Assembly (NCBI GenBank): GCA_020850995.1
Contig: JADZDP010000144.1
Location: 1 to 60,529 of the forward strand
From: Deltaproteobacteria bacterium
Lineage (GTDB): Bacteria; Myxococcota; UBA727; VGSZ01
Direction of reading: 5' to 3'
DNA length: 60,529 nucleotides
Shown here in pieces: positions 44,023 to 54,242 of this stretch. Both the position numbers and the translations under genes were made by a program. Positions within the stretch are counted from its first letter, which is position 1; every line of letters starts with the position of its first letter. A model generated the notes under the pieces. That model did not search any database, was not told the DNA's origin, and saw only the letters and a program-made list of their open reading frames with translations.

Positions 44023-45060
44023 ATGCGACGGGAGCCCATGGACCTCAAGGTCGACCTCGTCAGCGACACCGCCACGCGCCCCACCGACGCGATGAAGCGC
44101 GCCATGATGAGCGCACCGCTCGGCGACGAGCAGAAGGGCGAGGACCCCACGGTGCGCGCGTTTGAGGAGCGCATGGCGGCGCTGCTGGGCACCGAGCGCG
44201 CGCTCTTCGTCCCCTCCGCCACCATGGGCAACCAGATCGCGCTCGCGCTGCATGCGCAGGCAGGCGACGAGGTGGTGTGCCATCGCACCGCGCACGTGCT
44301 CAACCACGAGGGCGCGGGCGCCGCCATGACGGCCAGAGCGCAACTCTGTCCCCTCGACACGCCGCGCGGCATCTTCACCGTTGACGATGTGCGTCGCGTG
44401 ATCCGGGCGGACGACCCCCACTACCCACGCACGCGCTGCGTGGTGGTGGAGAACACCTCGAACGGCGGTGGCGGCTCGGTGTGGCCGCTGCCAACCTACG
44501 ACGCGGTGGCCGAAAACTGCCGCGTCAGCGGCCTCGCGCTGCACCTCGACGGCGCGCGCTTGTTTCACGCCAGCGTCGCGCTGGGCGTCCCCGTGGCGCG
44601 CCTGGCGCGCGGCGCCACCACGGTGCAGGTGTGCTTCTCCAAGGGGCTCGGCTGCGCGTTCGGCGCCGTGCTGGCGCTGCCCTCGTCGCTGTGGCCGCGC
44701 GCGCGCCGCCTCAAGCAGGCGCTCGGCGGTTGCCTGCGCCAAGCGGGCATCGCGGCCGGCGGCATGCTCTATGCCCTGGATCACCACGTGGAACGCCTGG
44801 CCGACGACCACCGGCGCGCCCGCGCGCTCGCCGGGGGGCTGGCCGGCATCGCTGGGCTCGAGGTGGAGCCCGTCGAGACCAACCTGGTGTACTTCTCGAG
44901 CACGCGCCGTTCGCCACGCGAGGTCGTCGACGGCGCGCTCGCCTCCGGCGTGCGCGTGGCCGCGGCAGGGCCGGCGCGGCTGCGCGCCTGTCTGCACCTC
45001 GACGTCGACGACGCCGGCGTCGAGCTGGCGGTGCGCGCGCTCGAGCGCGCATGCACCTGA
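44023..45060 (+). CDS. ltaE: L-threonine aldolase (low-specificity, beta-eliminating lyase fold)
   Basis: 345 residues. PLP fold type I. It splits threonine (and allo-threonine) to glycine and acetaldehyde. Seen: DLVSDTATRPTDAMK at the start, the LHLDGARLFHA PLP-Asp region, and the PLP lysine in VCFSKGLGCAFG; the LGDEQKGEDPTV segment is also family-typical. A second ATG at 44038 is possible but has a very short ribosome-binding distance. With kbl-tdh it gives this genome a second threonine-to-glycine route. Confidence 0.9.
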   Translation: MRREPMDLKVDLVSDTATRPTDAMKRAMMSAPLGDEQKGEDPTVRAFEERMAALLGTERALFVPSATMGNQIALALHAQAGDEVVCHRTAHVLNHEGAGAAMTARAQLCPLDTPRGIFTVDDVRRVIRADDPHYPRTRCVVVENTSNGGGGSVWPLPTYDAVAENCRVSGLALHLDGARLFHASVALGVPVARLARGATTVQVCFSKGLGCAFGAVLALPSSLWPRARRLKQALGGCLRQAGIAAGGMLYALDHHVERLADDHRRARALAGGLAGIAGLEVEPVETNLVYFSSTRRSPREVVDGALASGVRVAAAGPARLRACLHLDVDDAGVELAVRALERACT

Positions 45061-45172
45061 GCGCGCCGAGATGCTCGTCGGATCCGTGTGGCCCGACGCA
45101 CAGTGGCGTCGAGCCGGCTCGATTGACACCATGCGGTCTCCCCGACAGATTGCGCGCGCCTTTGGAGGATTC

Positions 45173-45985
45173 ATGCATCGCAAGGAATTCGCTCGTCTCG
45201 GCTCGCTGCTCCTCGTTGTGCTCGCCACCGGCTTCACTGGCTGCGCCGCCAGCGTCGACGGCAAGGTCGACGACATGGCCGTCGACGCGCTCATCTCGGC
45301 GCTCTTCGTGCAAGACCAGATGGACTTTGGCACCGATGACACGCTCTACTCGCTCAGCGCGACCGGCGTCAGCGTGCTTGGCGCCTGCGACGAGATGACC
45401 AAGCAGCGGCAGAACTACAACACGCTGCTCGAGACCAACCTCGAAGACATCAAAGACGCCGAGGGTGACACCGACAAGATCGACGAGGCCAACGAGGCCT
45501 TCATCCAGGGCCAGGTCGACTACGAGGTGCAGCACTTCCCCACCGACTACTGGGTGGTCATGTCTGGCCTGCAGAGCCTCGACGACGGCAACTTCGACGG
45601 CGCCGAGCAGGGCATCGACATCGAGGACGCCGATGACAGCGCGCTCGATCCCACGGACGACGAGGACATCGTCGCGAGCGTACAGATCTGCCGCATCAAC
45701 GATCACCCCAAGGTCGACGAGCCCGAGGATCACCAGTTCACGGTCGAGCGCGACCAGGACTGCTACCTGGCCAAGAAGGGCGAGCTCGCGGTCACCAAGT
45801 ACGAGGAGGGCAAGACGCTGACCATCCGCGCCGAGGTCGAGCTCACCCCCAACGACGACGGCGAGGTCGACCCCGACGAGGACGCCGGCGAGGTCGTGGT
45901 GAACATCAACGCCGCTCACTGCCCCGCGCTCGAGGAAGAGATCCAGAACACCAAGGACATCATCGAGGACGCGCTCGACGGCTAA
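45173..45985 (+). CDS. Acidic lipoprotein, unknown function
   Basis: 270 residues, ATG with GGAGG six bases upstream. The signal ends in FTGC. The mature part is unusually rich in Asp and Glu (long runs such as DDSALDPTDDEDIV and DDGEVDPDEDAGE), with little hydrophobic content until short strands near the end. Such acidic exported proteins often bind calcium or sit at the outer surface. Four Cys residues could form disulfides. No family recognised. It is preceded by a 112-base gap that may hold its promoter. Confidence 0.78.
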   Translation: MHRKEFARLGSLLLVVLATGFTGCAASVDGKVDDMAVDALISALFVQDQMDFGTDDTLYSLSATGVSVLGACDEMTKQRQNYNTLLETNLEDIKDAEGDTDKIDEANEAFIQGQVDYEVQHFPTDYWVVMSGLQSLDDGNFDGAEQGIDIEDADDSALDPTDDEDIVASVQICRINDHPKVDEPEDHQFTVERDQDCYLAKKGELAVTKYEEGKTLTIRAEVELTPNDDGEVDPDEDAGEVVVNINAAHCPALEEEIQNTKDIIEDALDG

Positions 45986-46134
45986 GGGGCCGCGCCGCGC
46001 CTCGGCGGGTGCGCCCGCGCCACGCATGGCCGTGCCCAGCCCCGGCGTTGGCGCGGCGCCGCGCTCGTCGCGGGCGACGATGCCAGCAGTGAGCGCCGCG
46101 GCGGTTCAGAAGCTGGTCCCACGCCGCGCGCCCG

Positions 46135-46299
46135 CTACAGCGGAGATCGGTTGCATTGATCGAGCCCGGCGCAGGGACTTGCCAGGAGCCCAAGGAGCAC
46201 CGCAGCCGCGTACCTCGTGGTACGCGGCGAGGACGCGACGCAGGGGTCGTGGCTATGGCCAAGCCCGGCGACCATCAATGCAACTGACCTCCGCTGTAG
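46135..46299. repeat. 165-bp fold-back element (long imperfect palindrome)
   Basis: The outer 26 bases (46135-46160) match the reverse complement of 46274-46299 at 24 of 26 positions. The centre is a perfect 10-bp hairpin, 46205-46214 with 46219-46228, loop TCGT. Between them the arms pair with small bulges, so the entire stretch folds into one long hairpin. The inner ends of both arms contain AGCCCGGCG as a direct repeat. I see no open reading frame and no target-site duplication. It ends ten bases before the ATG of the next gene. It may be a MITE-like mobile element or a structured RNA. The remaining parts of the 323-base spacer (45986-46134) show nothing clear. Confidence 0.82.
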
Positions 46300-46308
46300 A
46301 CTGCGCCG

Positions 46309-48396
46309 ATGATCCTGCCGCGAGCTCCGTCGGCGCACACGGCGCGGCCCCTCCTCGAGATCGGGCTCGCGACCTTTGCGTTGCTGGCGCTCGAGCTAGC
46401 GCTCATTCGTTGGATCTCGGGCCAGGTGCGCATCCTGGCCTACTTCAACAACCTGATCCTGATTTGCTGCTTCGCGGGTATCGGCATCGGGGTGCTGGCC
46501 GGACCGCGCCATCCGCGCTTGGCTCGCGTCGCGCTGCCCCTGCTCGCGCTCCTGTCCGTGGTGCTCGCGCTCAGCGAGCGGCTTGGGCTGATGCACCTGC
46601 GCTTCCCCGATCCGTCCGTCTTTCTGTGGGGCGCCGAGAGCTCGCGCGCGTCGGTGCTCGAGTCCGTGGGCACCATCGCGGCCATCGTCGGGCTGGCCGG
46701 CGCCGTGATGGCGTGCCTCGCGCTCCCCGCCACGATCGTCGGGGCGCTGTTCGACGCGCGTCGCGGCGACCCACGCGCCTACACGGCCGACCTGCTCGGT
46801 TCGCTCCTTGGCGTGGTGGCCTTCTCGGCCTGCACCGCGCTGTCAGCGCCGCCGCCGGTGTGGCTCGCGCTTGCGGTGCTGCCGCTCATCGCGATCACGC
46901 GCACGCCCTTGGCCGTCGCGAGCGGCCTCGTCGCCCTGGTGGCGGCCACCGCGTCCATCGACGACGCGACCTTCTCGCCCTACAACCGCATCGACGTGTC
47001 CCACGACGGCCCGCGTCGTATCAAGGTGTCGGTCAACCGCGACTACCACCAGGTGATGCACGACCTACGCAACGCGCCCGTCGACGACGCCGAGGCCGCG
47101 CTGATCCGTGCGGTCTACGACCTGCCCTTTGCAGGGTCGGCCCCGGGGTTCACCGCCATCGTCGTGGGGGCAGGCACCGGCAACGACGTGGCAGCGGCGT
47201 TGCGCGCCGACGCAGGCAGCATCGAGAGCGTCGACATCGACGCGCGCCTCATCGAGCTCGGTCAGCGCCTCCACCCCGATCAGCCCTATGCCGATGCGCG
47301 CGTCCACGCCATCGTCGACGACGCCCGCGCGTTCTACGCCCAGCGCACCGGCCCACCGGTCGACGTGGTCGTGTTCGGCTACGTCGACTCTCACGCCATG
47401 TTCTCGTCGATGTCGAGCTTGCGCCTCGACAACTACGTCTACACCGTCGAAGGGCTGCGCGCGGCCTGGCGTCACGTGGGGCCGAAGGGGCACCTGACGG
47501 TGTGCATGAGCCTGCTCGCGGGGCCGTGGCTCGCGGAGCGCATCTACGCCACGCTCGCCGACGCCACCGGCACCACGCCGCTGTTCGTGCCACACGGGTT
47601 GCACCGCGGCGGGACCTTCATCGCAGCGCGCGATCCCGCCACGCTCGAGCGGTTCGCGCGCCTGCCCATCGCCGGCGCCGCGACCTCGCTGACACCCAAC
47701 GATTACCGCCAGGTGTCGCGCACCACCGACGAGTGGCCGTTCCTCTACCTGCAGCCCGGCGCCATCCCGTGGGTCTACCCGTTCATCCTGGCGTTGGTGG
47801 CGGCGCTGACCTTGCTCGGCGTGCGGGTCGCAGCCGGCACGACCTTGGCCAGGTCGTTCGACCTCCCGCTCTTCCTCCTTGGCGCCGCGTTCCTGCTGCT
47901 GGAGACCCGCGCCGTCACGGCGAGCAGCGTGCTGTTTGGATCGACTTGGGTGGTGAACGCCGCGGTGTTCGCCGGTGTGCTCATCGCGGCCCTGTGCGCC
48001 AACCTGCTGGTCGAGCGGCGCGGCGCCGTGCCGCTCCGTCCTGCGTTCGCCGCCCTCGTTGCCAGCGTCGTCGTCGTGTATGTCGTCGACACCGCGGCGC
48101 TCGCTGCCCTCCCAACGGTCGCACGCGGCCTCGCGGCTGGCCTGCTGCACGGTCTGCCCATCGGCGTCGCCGGCCTCATCGTCTCGTCGCTGTTCGTTCG
48201 TAGCGCCGATCTCGCGGGCGCCTTCGCCTCCAACTTGCTCGGGGCCGTGCTCGGTGGGTGCCTCGAGTACCTCTCGATGGCCATCGGGCTTCGCTCCCTC
48301 GTCTTGGTGGCGCTCGCGCTCTACCTCGCCGCGGGCTTCGTGGTGCTGCGCCGCGCGACGAACCCCCATGGCGAGCGCGCGCCGCCGGGCACGTGA
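46309..48396 (+). CDS. Membrane protein with spermidine-synthase-like domain
   Basis: 695 residues. About seven N-terminal membrane segments, a central soluble domain (residues about 230-465), then five or more C-terminal segments. The soluble domain has VVGAGTGNDVAAAL (SAM/dcSAM-binding glycine loop) and SVDIDARLIELGQ, as in polyamine aminopropyltransferases. The usual catalytic D-S-S/T-D-P box is replaced by FGYVDSHAMFSS, so the reaction is probably different. Such fused membrane proteins occur in myxobacteria and others without known substrate. It lies directly behind the fold-back element. Confidence 0.83.
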   Translation: MILPRAPSAHTARPLLEIGLATFALLALELALIRWISGQVRILAYFNNLILICCFAGIGIGVLAGPRHPRLARVALPLLALLSVVLALSERLGLMHLRFPDPSVFLWGAESSRASVLESVGTIAAIVGLAGAVMACLALPATIVGALFDARRGDPRAYTADLLGSLLGVVAFSACTALSAPPPVWLALAVLPLIAITRTPLAVASGLVALVAATASIDDATFSPYNRIDVSHDGPRRIKVSVNRDYHQVMHDLRNAPVDDAEAALIRAVYDLPFAGSAPGFTAIVVGAGTGNDVAAALRADAGSIESVDIDARLIELGQRLHPDQPYADARVHAIVDDARAFYAQRTGPPVDVVVFGYVDSHAMFSSMSSLRLDNYVYTVEGLRAAWRHVGPKGHLTVCMSLLAGPWLAERIYATLADATGTTPLFVPHGLHRGGTFIAARDPATLERFARLPIAGAATSLTPNDYRQVSRTTDEWPFLYLQPGAIPWVYPFILALVAALTLLGVRVAAGTTLARSFDLPLFLLGAAFLLLETRAVTASSVLFGSTWVVNAAVFAGVLIAALCANLLVERRGAVPLRPAFAALVASVVVVYVVDTAALAALPTVARGLAAGLLHGLPIGVAGLIVSSLFVRSADLAGAFASNLLGAVLGGCLEYLSMAIGLRSLVLVALALYLAAGFVVLRRATNPHGERAPPGT

Positions 48397-48438
48397 TCAA
48401 GACGACCGCGCCCGGGTTCTCTGCTACAAGGGTGCGCC

Positions 48439-48915
48439 ATGGCACGCCCCGTTCAGACCGAGTACACCGCCGGGCGCAAGATCCTCACTGGCGTGCCGGA
48501 CCCGTCGGGCTTGCGCCTGCTCTTCGAGCACGACGGCAACCGGGTGTTTTGTCACGTCGACGCCAACGAGGCGTTGTGCGGGCGCGCCAAGGTGGTGCCG
48601 GCGGGCGTCATCCAAGGCGTCGCCGACGACCTCGCGCACGCCACCGTGGCCGCGCTCAAGAAGCGCATCGGCGTCGTGCGCGAGAGCCGCATCCGCTTCC
48701 TCAAGCCGCTCTACGCCGGCGAGAGCTTCCGCGCCGACGCCACGCTGGCGCGCGACACCGGCGACCTGGTGGTGGTGCAGGCGCGCATGGTGAACAAGAA
48801 GGAGCAGCTCTGCGTCGAGGGTGAGATCGAGGTGTTCGGCCTCACCGCCGAGCAGGTTCGCCGCATGACCTCCGACGGCATGGTTCCGCCAGAGCTGCGC
48901 AAGTACCTGCCGTGA
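48439..48915 (+). CDS. Hotdog-fold thioesterase-like protein
   Basis: 158 residues. VVPAGVIQGVADDLAHATVAALKK fits the long central helix of the hotdog fold, and VVRESRIRFLKPLYAGESFRADATLARDTGDLVVVQARMVNKKEQLCVEGEIEVFG the beta strands. The usual catalytic Asp/Glu of PaaI-type enzymes is not obvious; the DD of VADDLAH could serve. Likely acts on an acyl-CoA or another small ester. Its stop overlaps the OPT gene by four bases. Confidence 0.8.
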   Translation: MARPVQTEYTAGRKILTGVPDPSGLRLLFEHDGNRVFCHVDANEALCGRAKVVPAGVIQGVADDLAHATVAALKKRIGVVRESRIRFLKPLYAGESFRADATLARDTGDLVVVQARMVNKKEQLCVEGEIEVFGLTAEQVRRMTSDGMVPPELRKYLP

Positions 48916-51203
48916 GCGAGCCGAGCGAGCACCAGCCCTTCGTCTCCCCGGACCAGAGCCCGCGCGAGCTGACCCTGCGCGGGCTCTTCATCGGGTCGGT
49001 GCTGGGCGTCATCTTCGCGGCCTCGTCGGTCTACCTGGGCCTCAAGGTGGGCCTCACGGTCTCGGCCTCCATCCCGGTGGCGGTCTTGTCGATCACGCTG
49101 TTTCGCTGGCTGCAGCGCGCGCTGCGCCTGCAACCGGCGAGCATCCTCGAGAACAACATCGTGCAGACCACCGGCAGCGCGGGCGAGTCCATCGCCGCGG
49201 GCGTCGCCTTCACGCTGCCCTCGCTCTTGTTGATGGGCTTCGAGCTCGAGCTGTCGCGCACGCTCTTGGTCGCGCTCTTCGGCGGCCTCATCGGCGTGCT
49301 CATGATGATCCCGCTGCGCCACGGCTTGATCGTCAAGGACCACGGCAAGCTCGCATACCCCGAGGGCACCGCCTGTGCCGACGTGCTCATCGTGGGCGAG
49401 CAGGGCGGCACCAACGCCAAGACCGTGTTCATCGGCTTCTTCATCGGCGTGGGCTACGCCGCCCTCAACCTGATCGTGAAGCTGTGGAAAGACGTGTCCG
49501 AGATAGCCGTCGACATGGGCGGCCGTCTCAAGGGTGCGCTGCTCGCCTTCGAGGTGAGCCCGCCCATGCTCGGCGTGGGCTACATCATCGGGCCGCGCGT
49601 CGCTGCCAACATGATGGCCGGCGGCATGCTCTCGTTCCTGGTGCTGGTGCCACTGGTGCACATCTTCGGCGACAGCATGCCCACGCCCATGTACCCCGAG
49701 GGCACCAAGCGTATCGCCGAGATGAGCGCCTACGCCATCCGCAACGCGTACATCCTCTACGTCGGCGCCGGCGCCGTCGCGACCGGCGGCTTCATCGCGC
49801 TGGCGCGCGCGGTGCCGACCATCATCGGCGCGTTCAAGGGAGGCCTCGCCAACCTGCGCGCGGGACAAGGTCAGGCCACGCGCCGCACCGAGCGCGACCT
49901 GCCCATGAGCGTGGTTGGGGGCGGCGCGCTGGCGCTGGTGGTCGCCATCTGGCTCGCGCCCGTGCTCGGCATCAACCTCGTGAGCGCAGTGCTCATCCTG
50001 CTGTTCGGCTTCTTCTTCGTCACGGTCAGCTCGCGCATCACGGGCGAGATCGGCAGCTCGTCGAACCCAATCTCGGGCATGACGGTGGCCACGCTGCTGA
50101 TCACGTGTGGCCTGTTCGTGGCCGTGAGCTGGACCGGCGTGGGCTACAAGGCCATGGCGCTCACCACCGCTGCGCTTGTGTGCGTGTCGGCGTCGGTGGC
50201 GGGCGCCACCTCGCAAGACCTGAAGACCGGCTTCCTGGTCGGCGGCACGCCGCGCTCGCAGCAGATCGCGATCTCCGCCGGTGTCATCACCAGCGCCATC
50301 GTCATCGGCTTCGTGCTCATCCAGCTCAATCAGGGCGCCACCACGTACCAAGCGGTCGACGTGCCCAGCTACACGGCCAGCGTCATCGAGCAGGTGGAGG
50401 AGGCCGGCCCCGACGGGCGGCCGTACCGCGTGCACTACCTGCGCGACGACGTGGTGCTCGAGGGCGCCGTGGTGGCGCGCGGCAAGTACCTGGTCGACGA
50501 GGCGGGCAAGCTCGCCTTCCTGGTCGATCCCGGCGTGTGCGGCACGCAACCCTACCGCTGGGAGCGACCCGACGCGCCGACCGTGCTCGCGGTCCCCGCC
50601 GATGCGCAGCACGAGCTCGGGCCCGATCGCGTGCCCTACCGCGTTGTCGAGCACGATGGCACGCGCTTCCTCGTCGACGCGCAGGGCACCACCACGTGGC
50701 GCGCGCGCGGCGTCGCCAAGTTCGACGCGCCCAAGGCGCAGCTGTTCCGCTTGATCATCGACGGCACCCTCGGTGGACGCCTGCCCTGGGGCCTGGTGCT
50801 TGTCGGTGTGCTGTTGGCCGTGATGATGGAGCTGGTGGGCGTGGCCGCGCTGCCCTTCGCGGTAGGCCTGTACCTGCCCATCTCCACGTCGGCCGGTATC
50901 TTCATCGGTGGTGCGGTGCGCTGGCTCGTCGATCGCCAGCGCAAGAAGAGCGCCGGCGCCGACGCCAAAGGTGGCGACGACTTCTCGCCCGGCATGCTGA
51001 TGGCCTCGGGGCTCATCGCCGGCGGCGCCATCACTGGCGTGCTGCAGTCGATCGTCGAGACGCTGCCGAGCGTGAAGCAGGCGCTCGATCTCTCCGACGC
51101 GTTCCCGCTGGCGGGTATCGGCACCTGGTGGCCCTTGGTGCCCTTCGTGGCGATGGCGGTGACCCTCTACGTCGTAGGTGTGCGTCGGGAATCGCCTCGC
51201 TGA
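48912..51203 (+). CDS. OPT family oligopeptide transporter
   Basis: 763 residues from a GTG overlapping the previous stop. About 14-16 membrane segments. Family signatures include YLGLKVGLTVSASIP, PEGTACADVL, GPRVAANMMAGG and EIGSSSNPISGMTVATLL. It imports oligopeptides or metal-chelate complexes with protons. Residues about 476-615 are a hydrophilic insert between membrane helices, rich in Asp, Val and Arg (RPYRVHYLRDD and VPYRVVEHDGT are a near-repeat). OPT proteins of this length without the insert are near 620-650 residues. Confidence 0.9.
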   Translation: MSEPSEHQPFVSPDQSPRELTLRGLFIGSVLGVIFAASSVYLGLKVGLTVSASIPVAVLSITLFRWLQRALRLQPASILENNIVQTTGSAGESIAAGVAFTLPSLLLMGFELELSRTLLVALFGGLIGVLMMIPLRHGLIVKDHGKLAYPEGTACADVLIVGEQGGTNAKTVFIGFFIGVGYAALNLIVKLWKDVSEIAVDMGGRLKGALLAFEVSPPMLGVGYIIGPRVAANMMAGGMLSFLVLVPLVHIFGDSMPTPMYPEGTKRIAEMSAYAIRNAYILYVGAGAVATGGFIALARAVPTIIGAFKGGLANLRAGQGQATRRTERDLPMSVVGGGALALVVAIWLAPVLGINLVSAVLILLFGFFFVTVSSRITGEIGSSSNPISGMTVATLLITCGLFVAVSWTGVGYKAMALTTAALVCVSASVAGATSQDLKTGFLVGGTPRSQQIAISAGVITSAIVIGFVLIQLNQGATTYQAVDVPSYTASVIEQVEEAGPDGRPYRVHYLRDDVVLEGAVVARGKYLVDEAGKLAFLVDPGVCGTQPYRWERPDAPTVLAVPADAQHELGPDRVPYRVVEHDGTRFLVDAQGTTTWRARGVAKFDAPKAQLFRLIIDGTLGGRLPWGLVLVGVLLAVMMELVGVAALPFAVGLYLPISTSAGIFIGGAVRWLVDRQRKKSAGADAKGGDDFSPGMLMASGLIAGGAITGVLQSIVETLPSVKQALDLSDAFPLAGIGTWWPLVPFVAMAVTLYVVGVRRESPR

Positions 51204-51227
51204 CGCCCGGCTGCTACACCGGGTGCC

Positions 51228-52571
<1,344 letters not shown>

Positions 52572-52601
52572 TCCCCCACCGCGCCGCGCTATAAGCAGGC
52601 G

Positions 52602-53954
52602 ATGCTCGCCGTGCTCGCCGCCGTGCTCGCCCTCGCCGCCCCTGCGGGCGCCGCGGCGCCGCCGAGCGACGGGCCGCCCGACCTGGTGAAGAAGGCCTAC
52701 GCCGCCGCCGAGCAGCAGCGCTACTGCGACGCCGTGCCGCTCTTCCTCGCGCTGCACGAGCGAGCACCCCACGCCAAGCACCTGTACCGCGCCGCCGAGG
52801 TCGCGTTCGCCGCGCGCGATCATCGCTTGGCGCTCGACCTGTACCGATCGGTGCTGGCGGCATATCCGAGCTTCGAGAAGGCGCGCCTGGTCAACGACAA
52901 GGTGCGCCAGCTCGAGGTGCTGCAGGCCAAGGGAGACATCGGCGAGACGTGCCCCGAGGCGGCGCGCGTGTGCGGTGATTGGGTGGTGGTGCCCGGTGAG
53001 CAGTGCGACGACGGCAACGCCGTCGACGGCGACGGCTGCGACGCCAACTGCACGCTGACCTCGTGCGGCAACGGCATCCACACCGCGGGCGAGGCCTGTG
53101 ACGACGGCAACCTGGCCGACGGCGACGGCTGCGACGGCAATTGTACGGCGAGCTCCTGCGGCAACGGCATCGCGGCGCCGCCGGAGGAGTGCGACGACGG
53201 CAACGCGATCGACGGCGACGGCTGCGACCGCGGCTGCGTGCGTTCGGGCTGCGGCAACGGCGTGGTGGGCGACGGCGAGCAGTGCGACGACGGCAACGAC
53301 AAGAACGGTGACGGCTGCGATCGCAACTGCACGCGCTCGCGCTGCGGCAACGGCGCGCTGCAAGACGGCGAAGAGTGCGACGACGGTAACGACAAGAACG
53401 GCGACGGCTGCGACGCGGGCTGTCGCTCCACGCGCTGCGGCAACGGCGTGGTCAGCGCCGGCGAGCAGTGCGACGACGGCAACCTGGCGGACGGCGACGG
53501 CTGTGACAGCAACTGCACGCCCACCGGCTGCGGCAACGGCATCGTCACCGTGGGCGAGACCTGCGAGCGCGGCCACGGCGACCCCAAGCTCGCGCTCCTC
53601 GGCGGCGGGCTCACCTTCGCCGGCGCGGCGCTCACGATCTCGAGCCCGGTGATGGCGGGATTCGGCGCCGTGCCCTTGATGGACCATGCGGTAGCGGCAC
53701 AGGCCATCGAGGACGCCGAGGCCCGCGCCGGCGACGACCTCGACGCGGCGCTCGTGGACGCGGGCACCGCGCAGTCCATCGCCGCAGACGCCAAGCGCCG
53801 CTGGGAGACCTGGGGCGCGCCCCTGATGTCGGCCGCCGCCATCAGCCTGGTGCTGGGGGTGGCGCTCGGGGGCGCCGGCCTGTGGCTGTGGAACGAGAAC
53901 ACAGCGCCGCCGCCGCCGCCCGAGGACCCAGCCGACGAGGAGCGCATCCCGTGA
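52602..53954 (+). CDS. DUF4215 Cys-rich repeat protein with TPR-like N-terminus
   Basis: 450 residues. Signal peptide (LAVLAAVLALAAPAGAAA), then a TPR-like pair (AYAAAEQQRYCDAVPLFLALHERA). Residues about 120-320 hold six copies of CGNG...G-E-x-C-D-D-G-N...G-D-G-C-D...C, the DUF4215 'Myxococcus cysteine-rich repeat', which is disulfide-bonded and calcium-like in spacing. The last copy is degenerate (GETCERGHG). Two membrane segments follow (starting LALLGGGLTFAGAAL and MSAAAISLVLGVALGG), placing the repeats outside. By position it may be a partner or substrate of the kinase. Confidence 0.88.
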   Translation: MLAVLAAVLALAAPAGAAAPPSDGPPDLVKKAYAAAEQQRYCDAVPLFLALHERAPHAKHLYRAAEVAFAARDHRLALDLYRSVLAAYPSFEKARLVNDKVRQLEVLQAKGDIGETCPEAARVCGDWVVVPGEQCDDGNAVDGDGCDANCTLTSCGNGIHTAGEACDDGNLADGDGCDGNCTASSCGNGIAAPPEECDDGNAIDGDGCDRGCVRSGCGNGVVGDGEQCDDGNDKNGDGCDRNCTRSRCGNGALQDGEECDDGNDKNGDGCDAGCRSTRCGNGVVSAGEQCDDGNLADGDGCDSNCTPTGCGNGIVTVGETCERGHGDPKLALLGGGLTFAGAALTISSPVMAGFGAVPLMDHAVAAQAIEDAEARAGDDLDAALVDAGTAQSIAADAKRRWETWGAPLMSAAAISLVLGVALGGAGLWLWNENTAPPPPPEDPADEERIP

Positions 53955-54139
53955 AGCTGTGCACGACCATCGCCGCCCTCAGCCTCGCGCTGGCGAGCGC
54001 CTGCGAGCTGCAGACCCCGCCCTTTGGCCGCCCGTGCGACGCGGAAAACCCGTGTCCCAACGCCTACCTATGCGAGGACGGCCAGTGCGTGCCGGAGGCC
54101 CTTGCAGCGGATGCCGGGCCCGCCGACGCGGGGTCCTGA
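53951..54139 (+). CDS. Small Cys-rich lipoprotein
   Basis: 62 residues from the GTG that overlaps the previous stop by four bases. LSLALASAC is a clear lipobox. The mature part is about 45 residues with six further cysteines (FGRPCDAENPCPNAYLCEDGQC): the pattern of 'C-x-x-x-x-PCP...C..G.C' resembles an EGF-like or Dickkopf-type fragment. It ends DAGPADAGS. Probably part of the kinase / repeat protein unit. Too small for reliable family assignment. Confidence 0.72.
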   Translation: MKLCTTIAALSLALASACELQTPPFGRPCDAENPCPNAYLCEDGQCVPEALAADAGPADAGS

Positions 54140-54242
54140 CGCGGCGCCGCGCGCTCGGCCAGGAAGCGCGCCAAATGCCGCGCTGGCCTGGTAGAGGTAA
54201 CCAGCCCACGGATCTACCGAAAACAAGCGAGAGACGCGCGCG

